This document shows positions 6,508 through 11,670 of a stretch of DNA of 21,358 nt, piece by piece. The DNA comes from a virus, in the IMG/VR virus record IMGVR_UViG_3300032304_001652, positions 1 to 21,358 of that record; one strand, 5' to 3'. Made by a program: the position numbers and the translations under genes. Every line of letters begins with the position of its first letter. Within the stretch, counting starts at the first letter, position 1. Under the pieces are notes generated by a model. The model did not search any database. It saw only the letters and a program-made list of their open reading frames with translations, and was not told the DNA's origin.

Positions 6508-6690
6508 TTAGTTCCCGCGACCCTTTACCTCTGGGCGTCTACGTGAAATCTCAACCGCGTCCAGCTTAAGTCCCTGGGACTTTACCCAGCTCTTAGCTGC
6601 GTCTTCGTTGATGAACTGACCTGCCCAGGTTCCACTAGGCAGGTACACGTTCACCATTGCGTAAAGCGTATTTGTTTCCTTAGTACTCAT
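6508..6690 (-). CDS. Small W-GQF family protein
   Basis: 60 residues from the ATG at 6690. TWAGQFINEDAAKSWVKSQG...DAVEI aligns with NWLGQFGTPDAAVAHAESIG...DACRL in 7029-7178, so the two look like paralogues. The start overlaps the upstream 32-residue gene by 11 bp in another frame. Function unknown. Confidence 0.7.
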   Translation of the reverse strand: MSTKETNTLYAMVNVYLPSGTWAGQFINEDAAKSWVKSQGLKLDAVEISRRRPEVKGRGN

Positions 6691-6778
6691 CGTCACCGAT
6701 TTGCATTGGGAATTTGTTTGCGATTACCGCAACTGCAATAGAGCCAACGAAAATAACCAAAAGTAGTAGAGCTATCAT
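6680..6778 (-). CDS. 32-residue membrane microprotein
   Basis: MIALLLLVIFVGSIAVAV followed by IANKFPMQIGDDEY: one membrane helix at about 2-20 and a short acidic tail. The start overlaps the upstream stop by ATGA and follows GGAGGA, a strong ribosome site, which is the main evidence it is translated. Its end overlaps the next gene by 11 bp. Role unknown; single-span microproteins of this kind often regulate membrane enzymes. Confidence 0.6.
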   Translation of the reverse strand: MIALLLLVIFVGSIAVAVIANKFPMQIGDDEY

Positions 6779-6993
6779 TCGTTTCCTCCAAACATTTCGT
6801 TCCAGCACGCTGGGTGATACCCAGTCATTAGTTGCTCACGCAGAGACTTGTCTAAGTCTGGGTAAGCGTCTTGGATTGCCGCGCCAAGTTGGCGAGCAAA
6901 GAATCCTACGGCTGGGACTTCAACAATTCCATCCTTGCCGCACCATGTACACGTAGGTGTTTCTACGATGTAGGTTTCATCAATCAGTGCCAT
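6775..6993 (-). CDS. Conserved small phage protein with C..C..H..C site
   Basis: 72 residues. C15-x2-C18 and H60-x2-C63 form a plausible zinc site around VEVPAVGFFARQLGAAIQDAYPDLDKSLREQLMTGYHPACW. I recall similar short proteins in actinobacteriophages, without a known function. First gene of a three-gene overlapping unit from the promoter at 7023; leader contains ACGACGAAAGGAA. Confidence 0.75.
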   Translation of the reverse strand: MALIDETYIVETPTCTWCGKDGIVEVPAVGFFARQLGAAIQDAYPDLDKSLREQLMTGYHPACWNEMFGGNE

Positions 6994-7022
6994 GTTACTT
7001 CCTTTCGTCGTTGCGTAGGATA

Positions 7023-7031
7023 ATTATATCA
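7023..7031 (-). promoter_or_regulatory. Extended -10 promoter overlapping a stop codon
   Basis: Minus strand CCTGCCTGATATAATTATCC. The TGA of TGATATAAT is the stop codon of the gene 7029-7178. Drives 6775-6993, 6680-6778 and 6508-6690. Confidence 0.8.
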
Positions 7032-7178
7032 GGCAGGTGGATACTTTGAAGCGCCCAGCTCAAGCCTACAGGCGTCTGGGTCCTTTCCAATGCTCTCCGC
7101 ATGAGCTACCGCAGCGTCCGGAGTTCCAAATTGGCCTAGCCAATTGTCTTCTTCATCGTAGAGGTGAAAATACTTCAT
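7029..7178 (-). CDS. Small W-GQF family protein
   Basis: 49 residues from the ATG at 7178 (MKYFHLYDEEDNWLGQFGTPDAA). A longer in-frame reading runs inside the Ntn-hydrolase gene; the ATG at 7178 overlaps that gene's stop by ATGA and is preferred. Probable paralogue of 6508-6690. The stop TGA lies inside the next promoter. Function unknown, but cotranscription with the Ntn hydrolase makes it a candidate partner or substrate. Confidence 0.65.
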   Translation of the reverse strand: MKYFHLYDEEDNWLGQFGTPDAAVAHAESIGKDPDACRLELGASKYPPA

Positions 7179-7765
7179 GAGAATCTCTTTCCGTATTGAA
7201 TACGAGTAACTATTGGCCCGCTGGAATAAATATCCCATTGGCAAGCTACCTCAACAGCTTTCTGAATAACTTTCTCAGCTTTTTCTGGGTTGTTGGCTAG
7301 CTTTTCAATTCCCATTGCAACCATCGCGCCAAGAGCTACGTCTCCGCCGGAACCACCGAAGTAAACGTTACGCACGTCTCTGTCCCAGCTGTAATCGTTA
7401 AAGATTGGATAAATAATTCCGCGTGCAACGATAAGCAAGTTCGAGTCTTGCCAGGCTGCATCGCCATCGTCCTTTGCATCGTAGCCAGCTTCTTGAAACG
7501 CTTTACGCAATGATGGAATGAACTGACGCGTCATGAACTTGTCCATTGCCGCAAGGCTGTTTTGTTTTGGTGGTTGTGGCGGCGTCCAACCAAACTGCGA
7601 GATGTTACCACCGCGTGATGCACCAGACACAGCAATTAAATAACCGGAGTTCTCCATAACTTTCGGTGTCGCCAAATCCATTGGGCGTCCACCTTCGTCA
7701 CTCGCACGCGAGTCACAGCCAATGACTGCCCAGCCATTGCCTTGAAATGCTGCAAGTGTTGTCAT
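7175..7765 (-). CDS. Proteasome-beta/HslV-like Ntn hydrolase
   Basis: 196 residues. After removal of Met1 the chain begins TTLAAFQGNGWAVIGCDSRASDEGG, matching the start of proteasome beta and HslV subunits. Counting from that Thr, Thr1 is the nucleophile position, Asp17 aligns with the conserved Asp17, and Lys34 (ATPKVMENSGYLIAVSG) is close to the conserved Lys33. GGSGGDVALGAMVAMG near 132-147 resembles the later glycine-rich helix segment. No separate ATPase partner of HslU type is nearby; the only AAA+ gene is the MoxR-like one about 12 kb away. Such a phage enzyme could be a self-assembling peptidase; peptidase activity is inferred. Ribosome site AGGGAGAAG. Confidence 0.8.
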   Translation of the reverse strand: MTTLAAFQGNGWAVIGCDSRASDEGGRPMDLATPKVMENSGYLIAVSGASRGGNISQFGWTPPQPPKQNSLAAMDKFMTRQFIPSLRKAFQEAGYDAKDDGDAAWQDSNLLIVARGIIYPIFNDYSWDRDVRNVYFGGSGGDVALGAMVAMGIEKLANNPEKAEKVIQKAVEVACQWDIYSSGPIVTRIQYGKRFS

Positions 7766-7784
7766 GTCTTCTCCCTAGACGATA

Positions 7785-7793
7785 ATTGTATCT
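7785..7793 (-). promoter_or_regulatory. Divergent copy of the extended -10 promoter
   Basis: Minus strand AGATACAATTATCG: TACAAT replaces TATAAT, and the TG and CCTRCC parts are degraded (TGAGA). Drives the Ntn hydrolase and 7029-7178; weaker or differently controlled expression would fit. Confidence 0.55.
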
Positions 7794-7797
7794 CAAA

Positions 7798-7819
7798 CCT
7801 ACCGCACATGGGCGGTAGG
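7798..7819. terminator. Hairpin between 7841-8173 and the Ntn promoter
   Basis: CCTACCGC-6 nt-GCGGTAGG, a perfect 8-bp stem, placed after a gene and before the next promoter like other hairpins here. No T-run. Confidence 0.5.
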
Positions 7820-7840
7820 CTTGAGGACAACCTACCAGGT

Positions 7841-8173
7841 TTACGCTGGGTCTACTATGGAGATAGGCACTGTAATGTTGGCAGATTCAGTACCTGTTGG
7901 TGTGTACCGCGCGAATCTACCCATAGGCTTTTCCAACTGAACCACAATCTTGGTTCTCTTCATACCAGTAACTCGTGCGTACTCACCCACGAGATAGCGG
8001 GTACCGCAACTGTTGTTGAATCGAACTCTGTCGCCAATACCAAAGTCTGTGGCAGTCTTTGTAATTCGTACATCACTGAGGCGCTTTTCGAGTGTGGTAG
8101 ATAGTTTGCCAAGGTCGGCGTCCAACTCACCACTCATGATGGCAGCTTGAACTGCCTCTATTGTTAGTGTCAT
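7841..8173 (-). CDS. Small hypothetical protein with possible SH3-like fold
   Basis: 110 residues. The N-terminal helix (about 1-35) is followed by FGIGDRVRFNNSCGTRYLVGEYARVTGMKRTKIVVQLEKP, a beta-rich stretch of the GDxVRF..G..A.V.G....V.L type found in KOW/SH3-like small domains. Likely binding rather than catalytic. Single-gene unit from 8206, with GGAGGGAC before the start. Confidence 0.7.
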   Translation of the reverse strand: MTLTIEAVQAAIMSGELDADLGKLSTTLEKRLSDVRITKTATDFGIGDRVRFNNSCGTRYLVGEYARVTGMKRTKIVVQLEKPMGRFARYTPTGTESANITVPISIVDPA

Positions 8174-8205
8174 TTCGTCCCTCCTTATGGGGTGTCGTTA
8201 GGATA

Positions 8206-8214
8206 ATTATATCA
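8206..8214 (-). promoter_or_regulatory. Extended -10 promoter (family consensus)
   Basis: Minus strand CCTACCTGATATAATTATCC, starting 3 bp beyond the stop codon of 8221-8538. Drives 7841-8173. Confidence 0.8.
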
Positions 8215-8220
8215 GGTAGG

Positions 8221-8538
8221 TTACTCGTCTTCGAGGTCTGGACCTTTGTAGTGTGGATACGTCTTGTAGAACCCATCCATGTCCCAGTTCATGTCAGTCT
8301 TACAGACGGGGCACAGGTCTGGCCAAATGTCGTCTGGCTCAGACATATCCAGCTCAACAAGTTGAAGACCGCACTCGCCAAACTTAAGAGCTATGTCCTC
8401 GAATATGCCAGGACGTTTGTCGTCAGCGTTCTTACGAAAAATAATTGACATGCGCTCTTCCGGAGTTAAAACTAACCAGGGAATCCCTGGACCACGACAC
8501 CAGAGAGATGCCATAACCTTTTCGTCTTGTTCACTCAT
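8221..8538 (-). CDS. Hypothetical protein with C-terminal CPVC
   Basis: 105 residues from the ATG at 8538. Contains GPGIPWLVLTPEERMSIIFRK and a lone CPVC (about 76-79) before an aromatic-rich C-terminus. A longer reading through the upstream gene is a frame shadow. It overlaps 8531-8794 by 8 bp. Last gene of a three-gene unit from 9106. Function unknown. Confidence 0.65.
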   Translation of the reverse strand: MSEQDEKVMASLWCRGPGIPWLVLTPEERMSIIFRKNADDKRPGIFEDIALKFGECGLQLVELDMSEPDDIWPDLCPVCKTDMNWDMDGFYKTYPHYKGPDLEDE

Positions 8539-8794
8539 CGGCAGACCAAAGCTCTTCCCGCAACGCTTCTTCATATCTATCTCCGCGAAACGAGTTAGAT
8601 CCAAATGTAATGTCTTCATTCTCAATGAGCTTGTCGAGTGACAACACCGCAGTGTGCCCTTCAGCTTCAAACATGATGACGAGTTTTGTGTCACCTTCAT
8701 TTGGGTCGTCAACAAGCGCAACGCGGAATGGCATTCCCGCAACTCCATTTCGGTGGTAGTCTGCGTTTACGATTTGTAGGTTAGTGAGAGTCAT
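8531..8794 (-). CDS. Hypothetical protein, beta-rich
   Basis: 87 residues (MTLTNLQIVNADYHRNGVAGMPFRVALVDD). The pattern NGVxGxPFRVALV...KLVIMF....HTAVLSLDKL suggests a small beta barrel or sheet; I do not recognise a named family. Starts 18 nt after the stop of 8812-9078 with GGAAAGGAA and no promoter, so cotranscribed. Confidence 0.7.
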   Translation of the reverse strand: MTLTNLQIVNADYHRNGVAGMPFRVALVDDPNEGDTKLVIMFEAEGHTAVLSLDKLIENEDITFGSNSFRGDRYEEALREELWSADE

Positions 8795-8811
8795 AGTGTG
8801 TTCCTTTCCAC

Positions 8812-9078
8812 TTAACCATTGTATCCATCGTCTTCGTACTCAGACTCAAAGTCTGAGCTAAGACCGCATGTTGGACACTTCCAGGTCCAGTACTCAAAGA
8901 CTACATTGTGACTTGAGTATTCTTTTGTTAGAACGATTTCACGTTCTTCAACAATGTCAAATTCAACACACTCATCATTTTGGCATGAAGCCTCGCGGTG
9001 GTCGATGTCTTCACGGGTGTCGTAACCCGCAATCTCTGGTTCAAACCCTGAGACTCCTGGTGGGTAGTTACTTGTCAT
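8812..9078 (-). CDS. Acidic zinc-ribbon protein
   Basis: 88 residues, very acidic. C32, C37, C68 and C71 (SCQNDEC and KCPTCG) form a probable zinc ribbon around an antiparallel sheet (FDIVEEREIVLTKEY...VVFEYWTWKCPTC). First gene of a three-gene unit: promoter 9106, leader AACGACGAAAGGAC. Unknown role; acidity argues against direct DNA binding and suggests a protein partner. Confidence 0.7.
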   Translation of the reverse strand: MTSNYPPGVSGFEPEIAGYDTREDIDHREASCQNDECVEFDIVEEREIVLTKEYSSHNVVFEYWTWKCPTCGLSSDFESEYEDDGYNG

Positions 9079-9105
9079 GATCTGTCCTTTCGTCGTTATG
9101 AGATA

Positions 9106-9114
9106 ATTATATCA
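9106..9114 (-). promoter_or_regulatory. Extended -10 promoter (family consensus)
   Basis: Minus strand CCTACCTGATATAATTATCT. Drives 8812-9078, 8531-8794 and 8221-8538. Confidence 0.8.
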
Positions 9115-9127
9115 GGTAGGTGTGACA

Positions 9128-9150
9128 GAACTGGGTCAGAGACCCAGTTC
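9128..9150. terminator. Hairpin containing the stop codon of 9136-9423
   Basis: Perfect 10-bp inverted repeat GAACTGGGTC-AGA-GACCCAGTTC. The stop codon (9136-9138) lies in it, so coding sequence forms one arm; the 9106 promoter follows directly. Confidence 0.55.
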
Positions 9151-9423
9151 CTTAATCACCTGTCCCCAGAATGATAAAGCCACATCATCCGCAGACTCTA
9201 GGTCTTCAATTGAGTCCGCAATGGTGCCTTCTGCATCATTCCAAGAGTACCCTAGCTCACTTCCGAGGTTCTCACCTAAAGCTAGGTAGTAGTCTGGATT
9301 TGAGTCTACTGGGAATCCAATGTGAATGTACCCTGGGTATTCCCAGTGAATAGTTGTTACATTTGGAAGTGGTGACCATTCCTTTACCGCAACCAATACA
9401 TCTTGAATATCGACCTTGTTCAT
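9136..9423 (-). CDS. Small acidic hypothetical protein
   Basis: 95 residues from the ATG at 9423. An upstream TTG is part of the ribosome site GATTGGAG, so ATG is preferred. Sequence MNKVDIQDVLVAVKEWSPLPNVTTIHW...IHIGFPVDSNPDYYLALGENLG is a mixed alpha/beta small domain with an acidic C-terminal half. No family recognised. Single-gene unit from 9458. Confidence 0.7.
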   Translation of the reverse strand: MNKVDIQDVLVAVKEWSPLPNVTTIHWEYPGYIHIGFPVDSNPDYYLALGENLGSELGYSWNDAEGTIADSIEDLESADDVALSFWGQVIKELGL

Positions 9424-9457
9424 ATTGAGCTCCAATCAATTGATGTTGTTAAGGATA

Positions 9458-9466
9458 ATTATATCA
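9458..9466 (-). promoter_or_regulatory. Extended -10 promoter (family consensus)
   Basis: Minus strand CCTACCTGATATAATTATCC, just after the hairpin at 9476-9513. Drives 9136-9423. Confidence 0.8.
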
Positions 9467-9475
9467 GGTAGGTAA

Positions 9476-9513
9476 GTTGAGGGTACCCTACTTGTGAGTA
9501 AGGTACCCGCAAC
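9476..9513. terminator. Hairpin after 9521-9952
   Basis: GTTG-A-GGGTACC pairs with GGTACCC-G-CAAC, with a further TACT/AGTA pairing inside. It shares the arm GTTGCGGGTACC with the hairpin after the paralogous gene at 12374-12868. Confidence 0.6.
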
Positions 9514-9520
9514 TTGAGGA

Positions 9521-9952
9521 CTACTCTGGGTATGAGTTGAGGAAGAACTTTTGAAGGTCTTCATCAACCCAGAATCCTCTGTAGAAGACTAGGGGAGAAT
9601 CATCTGTCATCAGGAGATCTATAAACCACTGCTCAGTGGATTCATCTACTGAATCTACTGCTATGTGATCTATTCCTTCAATTTCTACATAGCCACCCGC
9701 ATCTATGAAGTGGTAGGTGTTATCTGGGTATCTGAAGACTAATATCTGACCATCCGCATTTACTTCAACAACCTCTGCTTGGTCTATCTTTACTGATGGA
9801 TCAATTGGGTAGTCTTGGAATATGGATACTTTGTCTATCCACTTTTGTAGGGGTTCTGTCTTTGAGTTCTTAAACAACTCATGAAGTTTTTGTGAAGGTG
9901 TGAGTGTGGTGTCTTGTGAGACCTTTACCGCATCTTGGTATGTAGGGTACAT
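9521..9952 (-). CDS. Hypothetical protein, paralogue of 12374-12868
   Basis: 143 residues from the ATG at 9952 (MYPTYQDAVKVSQ). Longer in-frame readings cross the promoter at 9990 and a terminator, so they are rejected; an alternative ATG lies 5 codons upstream (MIGTH). ILVFRYPDNTYHFIDAGGYVEIEGID aligns with YLVVRTPDNTYYLVDEYFGLELFDE in the other gene, and both end in a GF..(D/N) aromatic tail. The base composition is more AT-rich than most neighbours. Function unknown; the PDNTY core is the diagnostic feature. Confidence 0.75.
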   Translation of the reverse strand: MYPTYQDAVKVSQDTTLTPSQKLHELFKNSKTEPLQKWIDKVSIFQDYPIDPSVKIDQAEVVEVNADGQILVFRYPDNTYHFIDAGGYVEIEGIDHIAVDSVDESTEQWFIDLLMTDDSPLVFYRGFWVDEDLQKFFLNSYPE

Positions 9953-9989
9953 ATGGGTTCCAATCATTAGTGGGTTGTTGTTAAGGCTA

Positions 9990-9998
9990 ATTATATCA
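9990..9998 (-). promoter_or_regulatory. Extended -10 promoter, variant upstream flank
   Basis: Minus strand CCTATGTGATATAATTAGCC; the CCTACC part is altered. Drives 9521-9952. Confidence 0.75.
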
Positions 9999-10015
9999 CA
10001 TAGGTAAAAGGAAGG

Positions 10016-10047
10016 AAGAGAGGGGGTCCCACAACCCCCTCCCTCTT
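10016..10047 (-). terminator. Strong intrinsic terminator-like hairpin
   Basis: Minus strand AAGAG-GG-AGGGGGT, loop TGTGGG, ACCCCCT-CTCTT, followed by the pyrimidine run CCTTCCTTTTACC. It lies between the structured RNA locus and the promoter of 9521-9952. Confidence 0.65.
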
Positions 10048-10072
10048 TACCCACCATCGCCATAAAAACTAG

Positions 10073-10150
10073 ATACGCGGAGCGGCGTATTGTTTCCGAC
10101 CCCTGCAGGTGTCGAGTCGTTCAGGTGACCAGCGCCTGTCCTCCGCGTAT
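10073..10150 (-). ncRNA. Candidate small structured RNA with three-way junction
   Basis: 78 nt with no open frame of interest. The ends pair perfectly over 10 bp (ATACGCGGAG at the 5' end, CTCCGCGTAT at the 3' end). Inside are a weaker stem CAGG/CCUG with a 9-nt loop and a stem CGACACC/GGGGUCG with loop UGCA. A family promoter at 10158 would start transcription at about 10150, exactly the first base of the closing stem, and the 3' end is followed by CTAGTTTTT. The 3' part also forms a local 6-bp hairpin (AUACGC/GCGUAU) that competes with the closing stem, so termination or folding may switch. It is not a tRNA: no T-arm. A longer form could end at 10016-10047. Confidence 0.55.
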
Positions 10151-10157
10151 AAGGATA

Positions 10158-10166
10158 ATTATATCA
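10158..10166 (-). promoter_or_regulatory. Extended -10 promoter of the structured RNA
   Basis: Minus strand CCTGCCTGATATAATTATCC, 8 bp beyond the stop of 10174-10335. Predicted start 10151-10150, at the first base of the RNA closing stem. Confidence 0.75.
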
Positions 10167-10173
10167 GGCAGGA

Positions 10174-10335
10174 TCAGTCTGGATGGTACTCCAAAAACCA
10201 GCCCTTGCCGTACTCGTTTTCGAAAGTCCACATTCCGTTGTTCAACTCCGCGTTGAGCTTGGCTGCATAGTTCCAAGCTCCGCCTTGAGTTTTCCAATAG
10301 CGTGTGTCTCCATTAGCGTCTTTAAAAGTAATCAT
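10174..10335 (-). CDS. 53-residue hypothetical protein, probably leaderless
   Basis: MITFKDANGDTRYWKTQGGAW...YGKGWFLEYHPD, rich in Trp and Tyr, likely a small beta domain. The ATG lies exactly 6 nt after the TATAAT hexamer of the promoter at 10342, so the transcript should begin at or next to the A of ATG and there is no room for a ribosome site. Leaderless initiation is common in actinobacteria. No family recognised. Confidence 0.7.
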   Translation of the reverse strand: MITFKDANGDTRYWKTQGGAWNYAAKLNAELNNGMWTFENEYGKGWFLEYHPD

Positions 10336-10341
10336 GGTGTA

Positions 10342-10350
10342 ATTATATCA
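10342..10350 (-). promoter_or_regulatory. Extended -10 promoter for a leaderless gene
   Basis: Minus strand CGCCTGATATAATTACACC followed directly by ATG at 10335. The upstream CGC is the last arm of the hairpin at 10352-10394. Confidence 0.8.
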
Positions 10351-10351
10351 G

Positions 10352-10394
10352 GCGCGGAATCCTAGGCCCAGCGTGAGCTGGGCCAAGGCCGCGC
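10352..10394. terminator. Two-level hairpin after 10398-10673
   Basis: Outer arms GCGCGG/CCGCGC enclose a perfect 8-bp hairpin GGCCCAGC-4 nt-GCTGGGCC (10365-10384). Stop codon, hairpin, promoter and the next start codon all fall within about 65 bp. Confidence 0.65.
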
Positions 10395-10397
10395 AAG

Positions 10398-10673
10398 TTA
10401 TAAGGCTGCGATGAAGTCGCGTAGAGCTTGAGGCTGGTGCGACAGGCAGTTGGTCATGATGGACTGGACGGGTGAGTCGTCGAGGAACGAGACAGACGGC
10501 AGAGTTTGTTCGGTGCAGTCGTCGAATTCGCAGTCGTAGTCAGTGTCAGTGAAGTTGATTTGGACGTTGTAGACGTCGTTGTTTTCGGCGGCGTCGAGAT
10601 CGTTGAAAAGCATTGGGTCGATTTCAAGAACGAGTGCGTCAGCAGTTTTTTCGATGATTTTGATTTGTGTCAT
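10398..10673 (-). CDS. Acidic hypothetical protein
   Basis: 91 residues, very acidic (FNDLDAAENNDVYNVQINFTDTDYDCEFDDCTE). The codons on the coding strand favour C-ending triplets such as GAC and AAC, unlike most neighbours but like 10773-11147, suggesting a shared foreign origin. Ribosome site TTGGAG. Own promoter lacks the TG. Function unknown; acidity could indicate DNA mimicry, which is speculation. Confidence 0.7.
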   Translation of the reverse strand: MTQIKIIEKTADALVLEIDPMLFNDLDAAENNDVYNVQINFTDTDYDCEFDDCTEQTLPSVSFLDDSPVQSIMTNCLSHQPQALRDFIAAL

Positions 10674-10703
10674 GATGAATCTCCAATTCGTTTGTGTAGG
10701 GTA

Positions 10704-10712
10704 ATTATATCG
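10704..10712 (-). promoter_or_regulatory. Variant -10 promoter without TG
   Basis: Minus strand TACGATATAATTACCC: core TATAAT and the downstream flank are kept, but TG is replaced by CG. Drives 10398-10673. Confidence 0.65.
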
Positions 10713-10733
10713 TATAAGATTTTCAAGCGCAGG

Positions 10734-10762
10734 TGCGCGGCATGCAGAGCAGAGGCCGCGCA
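10734..10762. terminator. Hairpin after 10773-11147
   Basis: TGCGCGGC-13 nt-GCCGCGCA, a perfect 8-bp GC-rich stem between the stop codon and the next promoter. Confidence 0.55.
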
Positions 10763-10772
10763 GCGCGAGTGA

Positions 10773-11147
10773 TTAGTAGAAGGTGTCGACGTCGAGTGGA
10801 GAGTCGAGGCTTTCAGAAAGGCCAGGGAAGTCAGTGTAGAGAGCGTAGACGTCGTTGTCGATTGTGATGAAGTGATTTTCGGTGTCGTCGAATTCGCAGA
10901 AGCCAGAATGGCCGAAGAAGTGGTCAAGATGTTCGGCAGGGATGTTTAGGATTTGATAGTCGTTGTAGCCGGCAGAGACGGTAGCGACGAGTGTAATTGT
11001 TGTGTCAGAGAAGCGTTCGGCAAGGAATTGCAGAGCGACGGCGACAGAGAATGGTTCGTTGAGTTCGACAGGCGAAGTTTTGTAAGAAGCAAGTTGTGGA
11101 TAGTCGTAGCAGTTTTTGTTGCGTGCGAAATCGTTTGCGTTTTGCAT
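10773..11147 (-). CDS. Hypothetical protein with unusual leader
   Basis: 124 residues. Hydrophobic/beta middle (FSDTTITLVATVSAGYNDYQILNIP) and an acidic C-terminus (NDVYALYTDFPGLSESLDSPLDVD). Shares the C-ending codon style of 10398-10673. The leader has no good Shine-Dalgarno sequence and carries alternating CGTTAT/ATAACG repeats (11161-11187). Promoter at 11194. Function unknown. Confidence 0.7.
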   Translation of the reverse strand: MQNANDFARNKNCYDYPQLASYKTSPVELNEPFSVAVALQFLAERFSDTTITLVATVSAGYNDYQILNIPAEHLDHFFGHSGFCEFDDTENHFITIDNDVYALYTDFPGLSESLDSPLDVDTFY

Positions 11148-11160
11148 AGTGGGCTCGATT

Positions 11161-11187
11161 CGTTATATGTATAACGTATTTCGTTAT
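11161..11187. repeat. Three alternating 6-bp inverted repeats in a leader
   Basis: CGTTAT (11161), ATAACG (11171), CGTTAT (11182). The middle copy can pair with either neighbour, with loops of 4 or 5 nt, so two exclusive hairpins are possible in the leader of 10773-11147. It may instead be a multi-site operator. Confidence 0.45.
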
Positions 11188-11193
11188 GGGTTA

Positions 11194-11202
11194 ATTATAT
11201 CA
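11194..11202 (-). promoter_or_regulatory. Extended -10 promoter, variant flanks
   Basis: Minus strand ACATGATATAATTAACCC: the TGATATAATT core is kept but the CCTRCC flank is lost, as at position 2. Drives 10773-11147. Confidence 0.75.
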
Positions 11203-11223
11203 TGTCAGGATTTTCAAGAAATT

Positions 11224-11263
11224 AAAAGAGAGCCAGCGACTTCCCCAAGGCTGGCTCTCTTTT
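11224..11263. terminator. Bidirectional intrinsic terminator
   Basis: Perfect 13-bp stem AAAAGAGAGCCAG/CTGGCTCTCTTTT with a 14-nt loop, flanked by A-runs and T-runs on both sides. Lies 11 bp beyond the stop of 11275-11571 and is one of the best terminators in the window. Confidence 0.85.
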
Positions 11264-11274
11264 AGCTTACAGCT

Positions 11275-11571
11275 TTACGCTGCTAGGCTCTTTTTGCCGC
11301 GACGCAATTCAGACATCAATTTTGATGCTTCCTTGGTGTTAGCTACTTGCATCTTCTTCCCTGTCGAGATATCGAAGACTAAGTAGTGCGAACGATTTGT
11401 CGCACGCAATACCGCAAGGGTCTTACGCTTGCGATAGTAAGCTGGTTCGTAGCCAGAGGGAAGCTTCACACCTTTTGGAAGCGCTGGTAGTGATTCAACG
11501 CGAGTGTAAGGCTTCGTCTGTACAAGAACCTTTTTAGTAGCTGCCTTCGCAGCTGCTGGTTTCTTTGACAT
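11275..11571 (-). CDS. Basic hypothetical protein
   Basis: 98 residues from the ATG at 11571, preceded by GAAAGGAC. An in-frame ATG at 11589 contains that ribosome site and is rejected. Highly basic (KKPAAAKAATKKVLVQTKPY... RKRKTLAVLRATNRSHYLVFDISTGKK), with an N-terminal Ala/Lys arm like those of nucleoid or DNA-binding proteins and a short beta-rich core. DNA binding is inferred from charge only. Confidence 0.75.
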   Translation of the reverse strand: MSKKPAAAKAATKKVLVQTKPYTRVESLPALPKGVKLPSGYEPAYYRKRKTLAVLRATNRSHYLVFDISTGKKMQVANTKEASKLMSELRRGKKSLAA

Positions 11572-11596
11572 GACTTGTCCTTTCGTCATTTTGTCT

Positions 11597-11617
11597 CCTC
11601 AACTCGGCGAGCTGAGG
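11597..11617. repeat. Leader hairpin of 11275-11571
   Basis: CCTCAACTCG/CGAGCTGAGG nearly abut (one base between), giving about an 8-bp stem with a small loop between the promoter and the ribosome site. Confidence 0.45.
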
Positions 11618-11625
11618 CTTGATCT

Positions 11626-11635
11626 ATTATATACA
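11626..11635 (-). promoter_or_regulatory. Variant -10 promoter with shifted TG
   Basis: Minus strand CCTGTATATAATAGATC: TG is two bases from TATAAT rather than one. The upstream CCTG is shared with the hairpin arm at 11634-11670. Drives 11275-11571. Confidence 0.6.
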
Positions 11636-11670
11636 GGTTCTGTCGCAGAAGTAAACCCGCAACGAACCTG
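11634..11670. terminator. Hairpin abutting the 11626 promoter
   Basis: CAGGTTC/GAACCTG outer stem of 7 bp with a further imperfect GTCGC/GCAAC-type pairing inside. Confidence 0.5.

Noticed and set aside
7742-8104. 120-codon plus-strand frame
   Set aside because: It lies antisense to the Ntn-hydrolase start and the 7841-8173 gene, is Cys/His-rich in a way typical of shadow frames, and has no ribosome site.
9953-10063. N-terminal extension of 9521-9952
   Set aside because: The added codons cover a promoter, its leader and a terminator hairpin.
10073-10150. tRNA gene at 10073-10150
   Set aside because: Length and paired ends suggested a tRNA, and one arm resembles a D-arm, but the closing stem is 10 bp, there is no T-arm or TTCRA loop, and no standard anticodon arm on either strand.
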